Part shown: piece after piece, positions 7,552-15,802 of the stretch | How positions within the stretch are numbered: position 1 is the first letter of the stretch | Layout of the letters: the number at the start of each line of letters is the position of its first letter | Source of the DNA: an uncultured bacterium | GTDB taxonomy: Bacteria; Elusimicrobiota; Elusimicrobia; Elusimicrobiales; Elusimicrobiaceae | Assembly (NCBI GenBank): GCA_949296525.1 | Contig: CASFOP010000001.1 | Coordinates: 124,001-188,000, forward strand | Length of the DNA stretch: 64,000 nucleotides | Reading direction: 5' to 3' | The notes under the pieces: model-generated | Database searches by the model: none | The model's input: the letters and a program-made list of their open reading frames with translations, nothing else | Told to the model about the DNA's origin: nothing | Position numbers and translations under genes: made by a program

Positions 7552-9243
7552 ATGCCTACAAAAACCAGCAAAAACCCGAATTGTTCTTTGTTGCAGGCGC
7601 ACCGCTGTCTGTACAAGCCCGTGCTGCCCGAAATTTTGAAGAAGGGCCCCTGCTTTGTCAAAGTCAAAACCGGCAAAGCCACCCAAAGTGTAGCCGACCA
7701 GGCCACCGTAAAAAAGATGTTCCCCAATACCTACGGCATGCCCGAAGTAACTTTTATTAAAGGCTCCAATCCGGCCGTCGGCAAGAAAACCGTTAAAGCC
7801 GCCGTGGTGCTATCCGGCGGGCAGGCCCCGGGCGGACATAACGTCATCGCGGGGCTTTTGGACGGGCTGAAAAAAGCCAATCCGAAAAACAAACTGTACG
7901 GCTTTTTAGGCGGTCCCAGCGGCATTTTGGACGCCCAGTGGAAAGAAATCACCCCCAAACTGATGGAAAACTACCGCAATACCGGCGGTTTTGATTTAAT
8001 CCAGTCCGGCCGCACGAAAATTGAAAGCGAAGAACAGCTGGCCAAGGCCTTAGACACCCTGAAAAAATACAAAGTCAACGCGCTGATTATCGTCGGAGGG
8101 GATGACTCCAACACCAATGCCGGCGTACTGGCGGAATATTTCAAACAGCAGGGGGCGGATATCTGCGTTATCGGCGTGCCGAAAACCATTGACGGCGACC
8201 TGAAAAACGACAAAATTGAAACTTCCTTCGGTTTTGATACGGCTACCAAAATCTACGCCGAAATGGTGGGCAATATCTGCCGCGACGTCAACTCCGCACG
8301 CAAATACTGGCACTTTATCCGCCTGATGGGCCGCAGCGCCTCGCACATCACGCTGGAAGTGGCGCATGAAACCCACCCCAATGTTACCCTGGTGGGCGAA
8401 GAAGTGCTGGCCAAAAAAATGACGCTCAAGCAAATCATTGACTACTTGGCGGGCATTATCGCCGCACGCGCCAAACAGGGCAAAAACTTCGGCGTGGTAC
8501 TGGTGCCGGAAGGCCTCATCGAATTTATTCCGGAAATGAAAGCGCTGATTTCCGCCCTCAATGATCTGCTGGCCGACCATGAAGCCGAACTGGCCAAAAT
8601 GGATTCCATCACCGAGAAAAAAGAATTTATCATCTCCAAATTGCCGGCCAAACTGGCTGCGCTGATGAAATCCCTGCCTGCGGGCATTGCCTCCCAGCTG
8701 ATGCTGGACCGCGACCCGCACGGCAATGTGCAGGTATCGCTTATTGAAACCGAAAAACTGCTGGTGGAAATGCTGCGCACCCGCCTGGCCGAAATGAAAA
8801 AAGCCGACAAATACAACGGCAAATTTTCCGCCATCATGCATTTCTTCGGCTATGAAGGCCGCTGCGGCGTGCCCTCCACCTTTGACGCCAACTACACCTA
8901 TGCACTGGGCTACAATGCCGCCGCACTGGCCTTAAACGGCTGCAGCGGGTATTTGTCGTCCGTGCGCAAACTCACGCGCAAACCCCAGCAGTGGGAATGC
9001 GGCGGCGTGCCTCTGACCATGATGATGAACATTGAACGCCGCAAAGGCAAAGAAAAACCCGTCATCCGCAAAGCGCTGGTGGAACTGACCGGCGAACCGT
9101 TCAAACAGTTTGCCAAAAAGCGTGATTTGTGGGCGATGAGCGAAGCGTATCTGTTCCCCGGCCCCATACAGTATTTCGGACCGGCGGAAGTAACGGATAT
9201 GATTACATATACGCTGCGCTTTGAAAGAGGCGGCAAAAAATAA
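7552..9243 (+). CDS. pfp: PPi-dependent 6-phosphofructokinase (long form)
   Basis: Diphosphate:fructose-6-phosphate phosphotransferase, 563 residues, the reversible PPi-using step of glycolysis/gluconeogenesis in the cytosol. Seen: GGQAPGGHNV near residue 87, GGDDSNT near 182 (the Asp after GG marks PPi rather than ATP use), PKTIDGDLKN with the catalytic Asp, and MGRSASH for substrate binding. The length matches the long PfpB type. PPi-dependent glycolysis is described for Elusimicrobium minutum. A TATAAT at 7511-7516 and AGGAG before ATG 7552 support the start. Confidence 0.93.
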   Translation: MPTKTSKNPNCSLLQAHRCLYKPVLPEILKKGPCFVKVKTGKATQSVADQATVKKMFPNTYGMPEVTFIKGSNPAVGKKTVKAAVVLSGGQAPGGHNVIAGLLDGLKKANPKNKLYGFLGGPSGILDAQWKEITPKLMENYRNTGGFDLIQSGRTKIESEEQLAKALDTLKKYKVNALIIVGGDDSNTNAGVLAEYFKQQGADICVIGVPKTIDGDLKNDKIETSFGFDTATKIYAEMVGNICRDVNSARKYWHFIRLMGRSASHITLEVAHETHPNVTLVGEEVLAKKMTLKQIIDYLAGIIAARAKQGKNFGVVLVPEGLIEFIPEMKALISALNDLLADHEAELAKMDSITEKKEFIISKLPAKLAALMKSLPAGIASQLMLDRDPHGNVQVSLIETEKLLVEMLRTRLAEMKKADKYNGKFSAIMHFFGYEGRCGVPSTFDANYTYALGYNAAALALNGCSGYLSSVRKLTRKPQQWECGGVPLTMMMNIERRKGKEKPVIRKALVELTGEPFKQFAKKRDLWAMSEAYLFPGPIQYFGPAEVTDMITYTLRFERGGKK

Positions 9244-9260
9244 TCTCCCTTCCAAAAGCA

Positions 9261-9291
9261 AAGGCCCCGGCTAACAGCCGGGGCCTTTTAA
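9261..9291. terminator. Intrinsic terminator between convergent pfp and glf
   Basis: AAGGCCCCGGCT / AGCCGGGGCCTT with an AAC loop and T-run on the plus strand; the minus strand also ends in a T-rich tract. Confidence 0.85.
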
Positions 9292-9363
9292 TTTCTATCT
9301 GTATCCATTTTCCCCGGGCCGACACCGGGCCCCCGCAGGGCATACCGGGCCAGGCCTGCAAAC

Positions 9364-10488
9364 CTAATCAGCCGGCCTGATTTTCTCAAACAATGCCAAT
9401 GCGGCGGATACGGCCTGATCCATATTACAATATTTATATCCGCCCAAACGGCCAAAGAAATACGCCCCGGGCAACTTTTCCGCTTCGCGGGCATACTGCT
9501 GATATAAAGCCTCACTGGCGGGATTGGACACCGGGTAATAGGGTTCGGTTTCCCCGCGTTTAAACTCCTGCGGAAACTCCACGGATATGACGGTGGAAGG
9601 TCCCTTTTCGTTCAGGAAATATTTATGTTCGCAAATGCGGGTAAAATCAAAATTGTTGGGATAGTTGGTAACGGCGGAAGGCTGATAATATTCCATGCTT
9701 TTTTGCTCTATGTCAAAGCGCAGGCTCCGGTACGGCAGTTCCCCAAACTTATAATCAAAAAACTCATCAATCGGCCCCGTATAAAATAAACGTTGGTATT
9801 CAATATCCCCCCTTATTTTTTCAAACGGAGTCTTTAACCTCACGGTAATCAGCGGGTTGCGAAGCATATTTTCCACCATACGCGTATAACCCTGCGCAGG
9901 GATGGCTTGGTATTTGTCACGGAAATAACCGTCATCCCGGCTTACCAATATAGGCACGCGGGCCATAACTTCTGCATCTATTTCCTGCGGGGAAATACCC
10001 CATTGCTTCAACGTGTACTGCTCAAAAACTTTTTCGTATACATACCGCGCCAAAAACTGCAAATCCGCGTCTTTCTGGCGCAGCAGTTTCATGACAGGCA
10101 CCTGTACGCCATACCCGTATTCATTGACCAGTTTTTCTTCCAAACGAACAGCCAGATATTCCGGAAAGGCCTGATGCAGGGTATTGAGATTGAATGGGAG
10201 CGTGACATAGCGGTTATCCACCCAGGCATGCACTTTTAAAAAGAAATAATGCCAGGAGGTAAAGGAGCTCAGGTAATCCCAAATTTGCCTGTTGCCGGTA
10301 TGAAAGATATGCGGCCCGTAGCGGTGCACGGTAATCCCGGTGGAATGCTTGGAATCATAAATATTGCCGGCTATATGTTCCCTCCGGTCAATAACCAGCA
10401 CCGGCTCCTGTAACTGAGAGGCAATGCGTTCCGCTATTACGGCGCCGGACAGCCCGGCACCTACCACCAAATTTTTTACTTTTTCCAT
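9364..10488 (-). CDS. glf: UDP-galactopyranose mutase
   Basis: FAD enzyme converting UDP-galactopyranose to UDP-galactofuranose, the donor for galactofuranose in surface glycans. 374 residues, the usual length. The N-terminal Rossmann motif VVGAGLSGAVIAE binds FAD; GNIYD, RYGPHIFHT and the conserved WDYL / QWG regions follow, and the C-terminal FFGRLGGYKYCNMDQ is characteristic. AAGGAGG precedes ATG 10488. It follows galE by 36 nt in one transcription unit, so the pair makes UDP-Galf from UDP-glucose. Confidence 0.96.
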   Translation of the reverse strand: MEKVKNLVVGAGLSGAVIAERIASQLQEPVLVIDRREHIAGNIYDSKHSTGITVHRYGPHIFHTGNRQIWDYLSSFTSWHYFFLKVHAWVDNRYVTLPFNLNTLHQAFPEYLAVRLEEKLVNEYGYGVQVPVMKLLRQKDADLQFLARYVYEKVFEQYTLKQWGISPQEIDAEVMARVPILVSRDDGYFRDKYQAIPAQGYTRMVENMLRNPLITVRLKTPFEKIRGDIEYQRLFYTGPIDEFFDYKFGELPYRSLRFDIEQKSMEYYQPSAVTNYPNNFDFTRICEHKYFLNEKGPSTVISVEFPQEFKRGETEPYYPVSNPASEALYQQYAREAEKLPGAYFFGRLGGYKYCNMDQAVSAALALFEKIRPAD

Positions 10489-10524
10489 GCGTCCTCCTTC
10501 CGCCCGCGCAACGGCATCTTTACA

Positions 10525-11502
10525 TTAGTATCTTTTATTTTGTTCCCATTTCCATGCCGTGGCAATAATATCTTCAATCTGCATATATTGGGGCTTCCAG
10601 CCCAGCACTGTTTCTGCCGGGCCGTGGGCGGCGGCATACAATTCGGCGGGGTCTCCGGCGCGGCGCGGCGCCAACCGCACGGGACATTTCTTGCCGGTTA
10701 CTTTCTCTGCGGCGGCGATAATATCTTTAACAGACGTTTTAACCCCGGTGCCCAAATTCATACATCCGCTGAACCTGTCCAGCTTTTCCAAAGCCAGGCG
10801 GTGGGCGGTGGCCAAATCTTCCACATGGATATAGTCGCGCAGGCAGGTGCCGTCCGGGGTTGGGTAATCATCCCCAAAAATTTTAATACAGTCCCGTTCC
10901 CCCTTAATAGCCTGCAGGACCAGCGGGATTAAATGCGTTTCCGGGTTATGCGACTCCCCAATGCTGCCGTCCGCCGCAGCGCCGGCGGCATTAAAATAAC
11001 GTAGGGCCGCATATCTCAGCCCATACGCACGGGCATAATCGGCAAAGATTTGTTCTATCATCAGTTTGGAGCGGCCATAGGGATTAATCGGGTTTTGAGG
11101 GTGTTTTTCATCCATAGGGGTATATTGCGGCTCCCCGTATGTGGCACAGGTGCTGGAAAATACAATTTTGTTTACACCGCGTTTTTTCATGGCGGCCAAC
11201 AAATTTAATGTCCCGGCCACATTGTTCTGATAATATTTTTGTGGATCGGTAACGCTTTCTCCCACATAAGTATACGCGGCAAAATGCACCACCGCTTCAA
11301 AATCGTATTTGGCAAACAGGGCATCCAAAGAGGAGGGAACTGCCAAATCAGCCTTTTCAAACGGCACGCTTTCCGGCACTGCTTCCCGGTGGCCGTAAAC
11401 CAGGTTATCCGCCACAACGCAGGGATATCCCTCCTGCGCCAAATGTTTTACCGTGTGTGAGCCGATATATCCCGCACCGCCCATGACTAAAATTTTTTTC
11501 AT
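10525..11502 (-). CDS. galE: UDP-glucose 4-epimerase
   Basis: NAD-dependent extended short-chain dehydrogenase interconverting UDP-glucose and UDP-galactose. 325 residues. GGAGYIGSH is the NAD-binding glycine motif; the catalytic Tyr/Lys lie in NPYGRSKLMIEQ, and Ser/Thr in SSTCATYG complete the triad. RYFNAAGA and DGTCLRDYIHVEDLA are family motifs. It is the first gene of galE-glf behind a good promoter. Confidence 0.96.
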   Translation of the reverse strand: MKKILVMGGAGYIGSHTVKHLAQEGYPCVVADNLVYGHREAVPESVPFEKADLAVPSSLDALFAKYDFEAVVHFAAYTYVGESVTDPQKYYQNNVAGTLNLLAAMKKRGVNKIVFSSTCATYGEPQYTPMDEKHPQNPINPYGRSKLMIEQIFADYARAYGLRYAALRYFNAAGAAADGSIGESHNPETHLIPLVLQAIKGERDCIKIFGDDYPTPDGTCLRDYIHVEDLATAHRLALEKLDRFSGCMNLGTGVKTSVKDIIAAAEKVTGKKCPVRLAPRRAGDPAELYAAAHGPAETVLGWKPQYMQIEDIIATAWKWEQNKRY

Positions 11503-11555
11503 AGCGTCTCCCTGTATAAGAACTGCCGGGCCGGCCGGAGGCCGGCCTTTATTTC

Positions 11556-11585
11556 AGTATAGATAACTCCTCCGGGGAGCGTCAA
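11556..11585 (-). promoter_or_regulatory. Promoter of galE-glf
   Basis: On the minus strand TTGACG (11585-11580), 18-bp spacer, TATACT (11561-11556). Located 54 nt before the galE ATG. A GC-rich hairpin (GGCCGG repeats, 11529-11547) lies in the leader. Confidence 0.7.
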
Positions 11586-11697
11586 CCGCTTCACGGGTTT
11601 GCTGGGGCATTTGTAAAATAATGTGATTTTCACCGATGTTTTATCTTACAAAACATACTATAATAAAGAAAAAATTCCCCATGTAAAAAGGAGCACT

Positions 11698-14676
11698 ATG
11701 AAATTACAGGTTTTAGGCATTTGTTTGTTTTTGGCGATGCCAGTACTGGCACAGGACGTGACCGGACGCACGGAAACCATAGAAAATGATACACGCCCCG
11801 GTACTCCTACGGAAATCATTGCCGGAGATGCCGGCAGCGGCAACGCTATAGGAAATAAACTTATTGTCATTAACAGTACCATACAAGGAAACAACAGTCC
11901 GTTGGCCAATGCCTCTATTATGGGAGGCAAAACAACCACGGGGGCCGCTAACGAAAACAGCGTAGAAGTTTCCGATGCCTCCACCGTAAACCGCAATATA
12001 TACGGCGGATACGGCAACACACAGGCAAACCATAATACGGTGCTAATTACAGGTTCTAAAGTTAATCAGGGAGCCTCTTTACACGAGGAAGCAACCCTGT
12101 CTGCATATCAGGCTGAACGCGAACTGGTAGCGGGAGAAGAAGGATATGTTTCGCACTCCGTTTCCGTAGACTCGGCACAAGTCGCAGGAAATTTAACTCC
12201 AGAAGAATCCTTGTATTCCGTATACGGAGGGGTGGTACATAACGGAGAAGCCGCCTATAACTGCATCATAGTCCGCAATTCAAAAGAGGACGGCAATAAC
12301 CGCCCCATCGGCAATAATCTCATCGGAGCTTATGGCCCGTATCTATCTGGCACCTACCTGCACGACAATACCGTAGAAGTAATAAACTCCCAAGTCAGCG
12401 GCCTGATTGTCGGAGGTGCTGGAATGGGTTTTACCTGGGAGGACAAAGTGCGTCAGCCTCTGCGCAACGACAATAATTCCGTTATTTTAACTGATTCGGA
12501 AGTAAATGATGTTATAGGAGCATACGGCGGAATTAACACAAACGGGAATTCAATTCGACTCTCCGGTTCATCGGCAGATAATCTGTATGGCGTTTCCTTC
12601 GGACAAAATATTTTTTATTCCAGCGGAAACGATGTAATTGACAATACAGCCAACAATAATGTTGTCGTTCTGGAAAACAATTCTTCCGTTTCCGGCAATA
12701 TTTACGGAGCACAAAGTCATAGTGTACAAGCCTCCGGGAACCAGATAAATATTACTGATTCCAATGCCTATGGGAATATATACGGCGTTCATATGTCCAA
12801 TACGCTGGTTCAACAGGATGCAAACACCACGGGATGGAATACCACCTCGGCCACAGCCCAAGGTAATAGTATCCTGTTGCAAAACGCCGAAGCGGGCAAC
12901 AGTTCCGCCGAAATAGCCGGGGCCATGAATTTCAGCGGGGCGGCCAATAATAATGCCGTGCAAATTGCCGCTTCTACCGTAACCGCATCCACCCTGGCCG
13001 GCGGCTGGGCCGAACACGAGCGCCAAACCCTGACCGCCGAAGGCCAGCAGGAATTTGCCATCGGGTTCCAGGCGGACGGAAACGGTGTAACCGCCTCCAA
13101 CAGCATGCTGACAGCTAATATATACGGCGGGCAGGTAACCCAGGAAGAAGAAATAAACCCGGCCGGGGATACGGACACCACCCTTTCTTCCGCTTCCTCC
13201 AACTATGTGGAATTATATGATTCTTCTGTTACCGGGGACGTATACGGCGGTGCTGCCCGCGGGAACTACACCCGGGCAAACAGCAACCGCGTGTGGCTTT
13301 CCGGCACCAATATAGAAGGCAATGTATACGGAGGTCTGGCGGAAGGGGCAGATTCCATTTCCTCCAACAATGAAGTGGTTTTACACAACACTACCGTCAA
13401 CGGGAACGTATACGGTTCATCCGCCGCGCAAGGCGGCGGCAACACCGTCACGCTGGCCGGACAAACTACGGTTTCCGGTACCGTGTATGGCGGGGCTGGG
13501 ACAGGGAACCAGCTGACGCTGCTCAATTTTCAAAGCAGCGACGCGTTATCTCTCTCCGGCTTTGACAATCCGTATCTGATTGTCGGAGCGGACACTTCCG
13601 TTACTTTTGCCCAGGATGTGCCGGAAGCTCATGTCATCGTACAGGGCATAGCGGACGTGCAGGGGCACGTGTTGGCCCGTACGCCGGATGCCAATTCATC
13701 TTTTATTTTACATGCAGAAAATTCCGGGGTATATACCTACTCCCTGGTTCCGCAGGCAGAAGCCGGCAGCGGGTTGACGGCGTGGCTGCTTTCCGGCGGA
13801 TTTTCACAACAGCGGGCCGAAAGTTATGCGCAAACCGGCCTGGTGGCCCTGGCACTAGCCAATGCGGGGGACGGACTTCTGGACTCGGTTATCCAAGACG
13901 CGGCACAGACGGATCAGGAAAAAGGAAGCTTTTTAAAAACGGGGTATGAACACCTAAAACACGAAACCGGAAGCGGCTTTACCCTGCGCGCCACCACGGC
14001 ACTGGCTGGTTTATACGGCCGCAGAGATGCCTGGACCGGCGGTTTGTATGCACGCTATGCTTATGGGACATATACCACCTACCCCGTCCGGGCGGACAGT
14101 TATGCCTCCTCCTGGGCCGGCGGCGCGTTTGGCGCATGGGACGCCACGGAGAATTTGCAGCTGCTGGCGGACGCACGTATCGGTTGGCAACAAACCAGTT
14201 ACGGCGGCTCGGCTGAAACGGGGGCTTCCTTTGAATACGAAGGAGCTTTTACCTCTATGCAGGCCGGGGCTTTATATGCTTTAGGCGGTTCCTGGACGGC
14301 AGGAGGCAAACTGCGCTGGACACATATCCGGGGTGACTCTATGACGGATAATTTGGGCGAATCGGTCTACATTACCGGTTCGGACAGCCTGCTGGGAACA
14401 CTCGGCCTTTCCTATGCGGCACAAAATTTGGCCTTTGGCCATTTTATGCCGCTGGCCCGGGCGGAGCTGCTGCATGAGTTTAACGGGCGCGGAGTAAGCC
14501 GGGTGGAAGGGCGCAGGCTAAATGCCCTGTCTTTGCGCGGCACGTCCGGCCGTCTCACGCTGGGGCTGACATATACGGATGAAACCAAAGGCTTAAGCGC
14601 TGCGCTGGCAGGCTTTGCACAAGGCGGGCAGGAAGACGGATGGGGCTTAAAGTTCAACGGAAGCCTGCGGTTTTAA
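11698..14676 (+). CDS. Autotransporter with repetitive beta-helix passenger
   Basis: A 992-residue surface protein. Signal peptide MKLQVLGICLFLAMPVLA with cleavage before Q19. Residues about 30-660 are built of about fourteen loose repeats of 30-50 residues, each with a (N/D)(I/V)YGG-like turn after a Ser/Thr/Asn-rich strand, expected to fold as a beta-helix. From about residue 741 a 250-residue domain of alternating strands (GFTLRATT, WTGGLYARYAYGTY, LQLLADARIGWQ...) ends in LKFNGSLRF with a terminal Phe, the type V secretion beta-barrel. AAAAGGAG before ATG 11698 and TATAAT at 11659-11664 fit. The function of the passenger (adhesion?) is not known. Confidence 0.85.
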   Translation: MKLQVLGICLFLAMPVLAQDVTGRTETIENDTRPGTPTEIIAGDAGSGNAIGNKLIVINSTIQGNNSPLANASIMGGKTTTGAANENSVEVSDASTVNRNIYGGYGNTQANHNTVLITGSKVNQGASLHEEATLSAYQAERELVAGEEGYVSHSVSVDSAQVAGNLTPEESLYSVYGGVVHNGEAAYNCIIVRNSKEDGNNRPIGNNLIGAYGPYLSGTYLHDNTVEVINSQVSGLIVGGAGMGFTWEDKVRQPLRNDNNSVILTDSEVNDVIGAYGGINTNGNSIRLSGSSADNLYGVSFGQNIFYSSGNDVIDNTANNNVVVLENNSSVSGNIYGAQSHSVQASGNQINITDSNAYGNIYGVHMSNTLVQQDANTTGWNTTSATAQGNSILLQNAEAGNSSAEIAGAMNFSGAANNNAVQIAASTVTASTLAGGWAEHERQTLTAEGQQEFAIGFQADGNGVTASNSMLTANIYGGQVTQEEEINPAGDTDTTLSSASSNYVELYDSSVTGDVYGGAARGNYTRANSNRVWLSGTNIEGNVYGGLAEGADSISSNNEVVLHNTTVNGNVYGSSAAQGGGNTVTLAGQTTVSGTVYGGAGTGNQLTLLNFQSSDALSLSGFDNPYLIVGADTSVTFAQDVPEAHVIVQGIADVQGHVLARTPDANSSFILHAENSGVYTYSLVPQAEAGSGLTAWLLSGGFSQQRAESYAQTGLVALALANAGDGLLDSVIQDAAQTDQEKGSFLKTGYEHLKHETGSGFTLRATTALAGLYGRRDAWTGGLYARYAYGTYTTYPVRADSYASSWAGGAFGAWDATENLQLLADARIGWQQTSYGGSAETGASFEYEGAFTSMQAGALYALGGSWTAGGKLRWTHIRGDSMTDNLGESVYITGSDSLLGTLGLSYAAQNLAFGHFMPLARAELLHEFNGRGVSRVEGRRLNALSLRGTSGRLTLGLTYTDETKGLSAALAGFAQGGQEDGWGLKFNGSLRF

Positions 14677-14771
14677 TTGCCATTGGCCAGGGACGGACTG
14701 TTTTTTATATAATAACAGCGTCCCCAGATGGGCAGGAGAAGAAAACTCTTCCCAAACGGGAAAAAAATTGT

Positions 14772-14777
14772 TATACT
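14772..14777 (+). promoter_or_regulatory. -10 box of tRNA-Ala
   Basis: TATACT 12 nt upstream of the tRNA; no strong -35 seen. Confidence 0.45.
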
Positions 14778-14789
14778 ATATACATAGAC

Positions 14790-14865
14790 GGGCCCGTAGC
14801 TCAGCTGGGAGAGCGCCTGCATGGCATGCAGGAGGTCGCAAGTTCGATCCTTGTCGGGTCCACCA
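14790..14865 (+). tRNA. tRNA-Ala (anticodon GGC)
   Basis: Acceptor GGGCCCG / CGGGTCC, D-arm GCTCAGCTGGGAGAGC, anticodon stem CCTGC / GCAGG with loop ATGGCAT (GGC at 14823-14825), T-arm with GTTCGATCC, encoded CCA at 14863-14865. Confidence 0.97.
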
Positions 14866-14870
14866 TTTTA

Positions 14871-14894
14871 AACCCCGCGAAAGCGGGGTTTTTT
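14871..14894 (+). terminator. tRNA-Ala terminator
   Basis: AACCCCGC / GCGGGGTT stem with GAAA loop and T6. Confidence 0.92.
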
Positions 14895-14965
14895 ATGTCC
14901 TCCGGCGCACTGCCGCGCCGCCGCCCTCGGCGGAAGGTAGACTTTTTTTTCCGTTTATAATAAAA

Positions 14966-14990
14966 ATTTGCCTTCGGGCAAATCTTTTTT
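14966..14990 (+). terminator. Second plus-strand terminator
   Basis: ATTTGCC / GGCAAAT with a UUCG-type tetraloop and T6, 70 nt behind the first; possibly a backup. Confidence 0.75.
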
Positions 14991-14995
14991 GTCCT

Positions 14996-15030
14996 AAAAA
15001 AGCGGATAAAGAAACTATCTCTTTATCCGC
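14996..15030 (-). terminator. Terminator of the smc-phosphodiesterase unit
   Basis: On the minus strand GCGGATAAAGA pairs with TCTTTATCCGC (11 bp) and is followed by U6. Confidence 0.9.
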
Positions 15031-15058
15031 CGCACAAAAATCCCCTCAGCCATATCCT

Positions 15059-15802
15059 TCACATTCCCCAGGCCAGACTGTCCACCAGAAACCCGGGCAG
15101 GCCCGCCGCGCGCATTTTTTCCTGTGTCGGTCCGAAATCGTACTTTTGGCGCAAAAAGCGGAAGGTGTTTTTCTCCGTATTCCACAGGCCAAAAGATGCC
15201 CGTGCGTCATTGTCACGCGGTTTACCAACGGAGCCGGGATTAATGACATAACGGCAGGAAGCCTGCAGCGGTATTTCTTCCTCCTCTCTCACCACATAGG
15301 CATGGCAGGCTGAGGCGTCCCCTTCCATATAAAAAGACAAATGCGTATGCCCCACAAAAAGCACCTGCCCTGTCCATAAAGGATACGCTGTGCGGTATTG
15401 CTGGCAGCTGGAAAAGTATTCTTTTACCGGGTCCATGGGAGAACCGTGTACCACGGTAAAATTTTCTCCGTGTGCCACTTCCGGCAAAAAAGAAACAAAA
15501 CGCATGGCTTTGGTATTAAGCTGTTTAGCAGTCCAGTCCAGGGACTTAAGGGCTTCAAAGTTAAAATATTCGCGCAGTTCGGGATGGGTAAAAATGGCAT
15601 CGTGATTACCCAGCACGCCCGTTACCAAGCCGTCGTCCTGCATATTACGGTATTTTTGTATACATTTTTCCGGATCCGGCCCGTAGCCGATCAGATCCCC
15701 GCAGAAAATATATTTCCGTGCGCCTTCGTCCTTCATGCGCTGCAGGGCGGCGTAAAACGCCTCCAGGTTGCCGTGAATATCCGAAAATACACCGTATATC
15801 AT
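15059..15802 (-). CDS. Metallophosphoesterase (YfcE-like)
   Basis: A 247-residue cytosolic calcineurin-like phosphoesterase. All metal motifs are present: FSDIHGN (D-x-H) at residues 6-12, CGDLIGYGPDP (GD), GNHDA (GNHD/E), VVHGSP and GHTHL (GHxH). Substrates of this broad group are phosphodiesters or phosphoproteins; none can be fixed here. The ATG overlaps the smc stop by one nucleotide (TGATG), implying translational coupling to smc. Confidence 0.85.
   Translation of the reverse strand: MIYGVFSDIHGNLEAFYAALQRMKDEGARKYIFCGDLIGYGPDPEKCIQKYRNMQDDGLVTGVLGNHDAIFTHPELREYFNFEALKSLDWTAKQLNTKAMRFVSFLPEVAHGENFTVVHGSPMDPVKEYFSSCQQYRTAYPLWTGQVLFVGHTHLSFYMEGDASACHAYVVREEEEIPLQASCRYVINPGSVGKPRDNDARASFGLWNTEKNTFRFLRQKYDFGPTQEKMRAAGLPGFLVDSLAWGM

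Noticed and set aside
8050..8841. 263-codon open frame antisense to pfp
   Set aside because: It mirrors a strongly coding gene, has His/Gln/Phe-rich shadow composition and no ribosome site.
11698..14676. CRISPR or DNA-level tandem repeats in the autotransporter gene
   Set aside because: The repeats are degenerate at the protein level, with no regular DNA repeat and spacer pattern; no CRISPR array was seen anywhere in the window.
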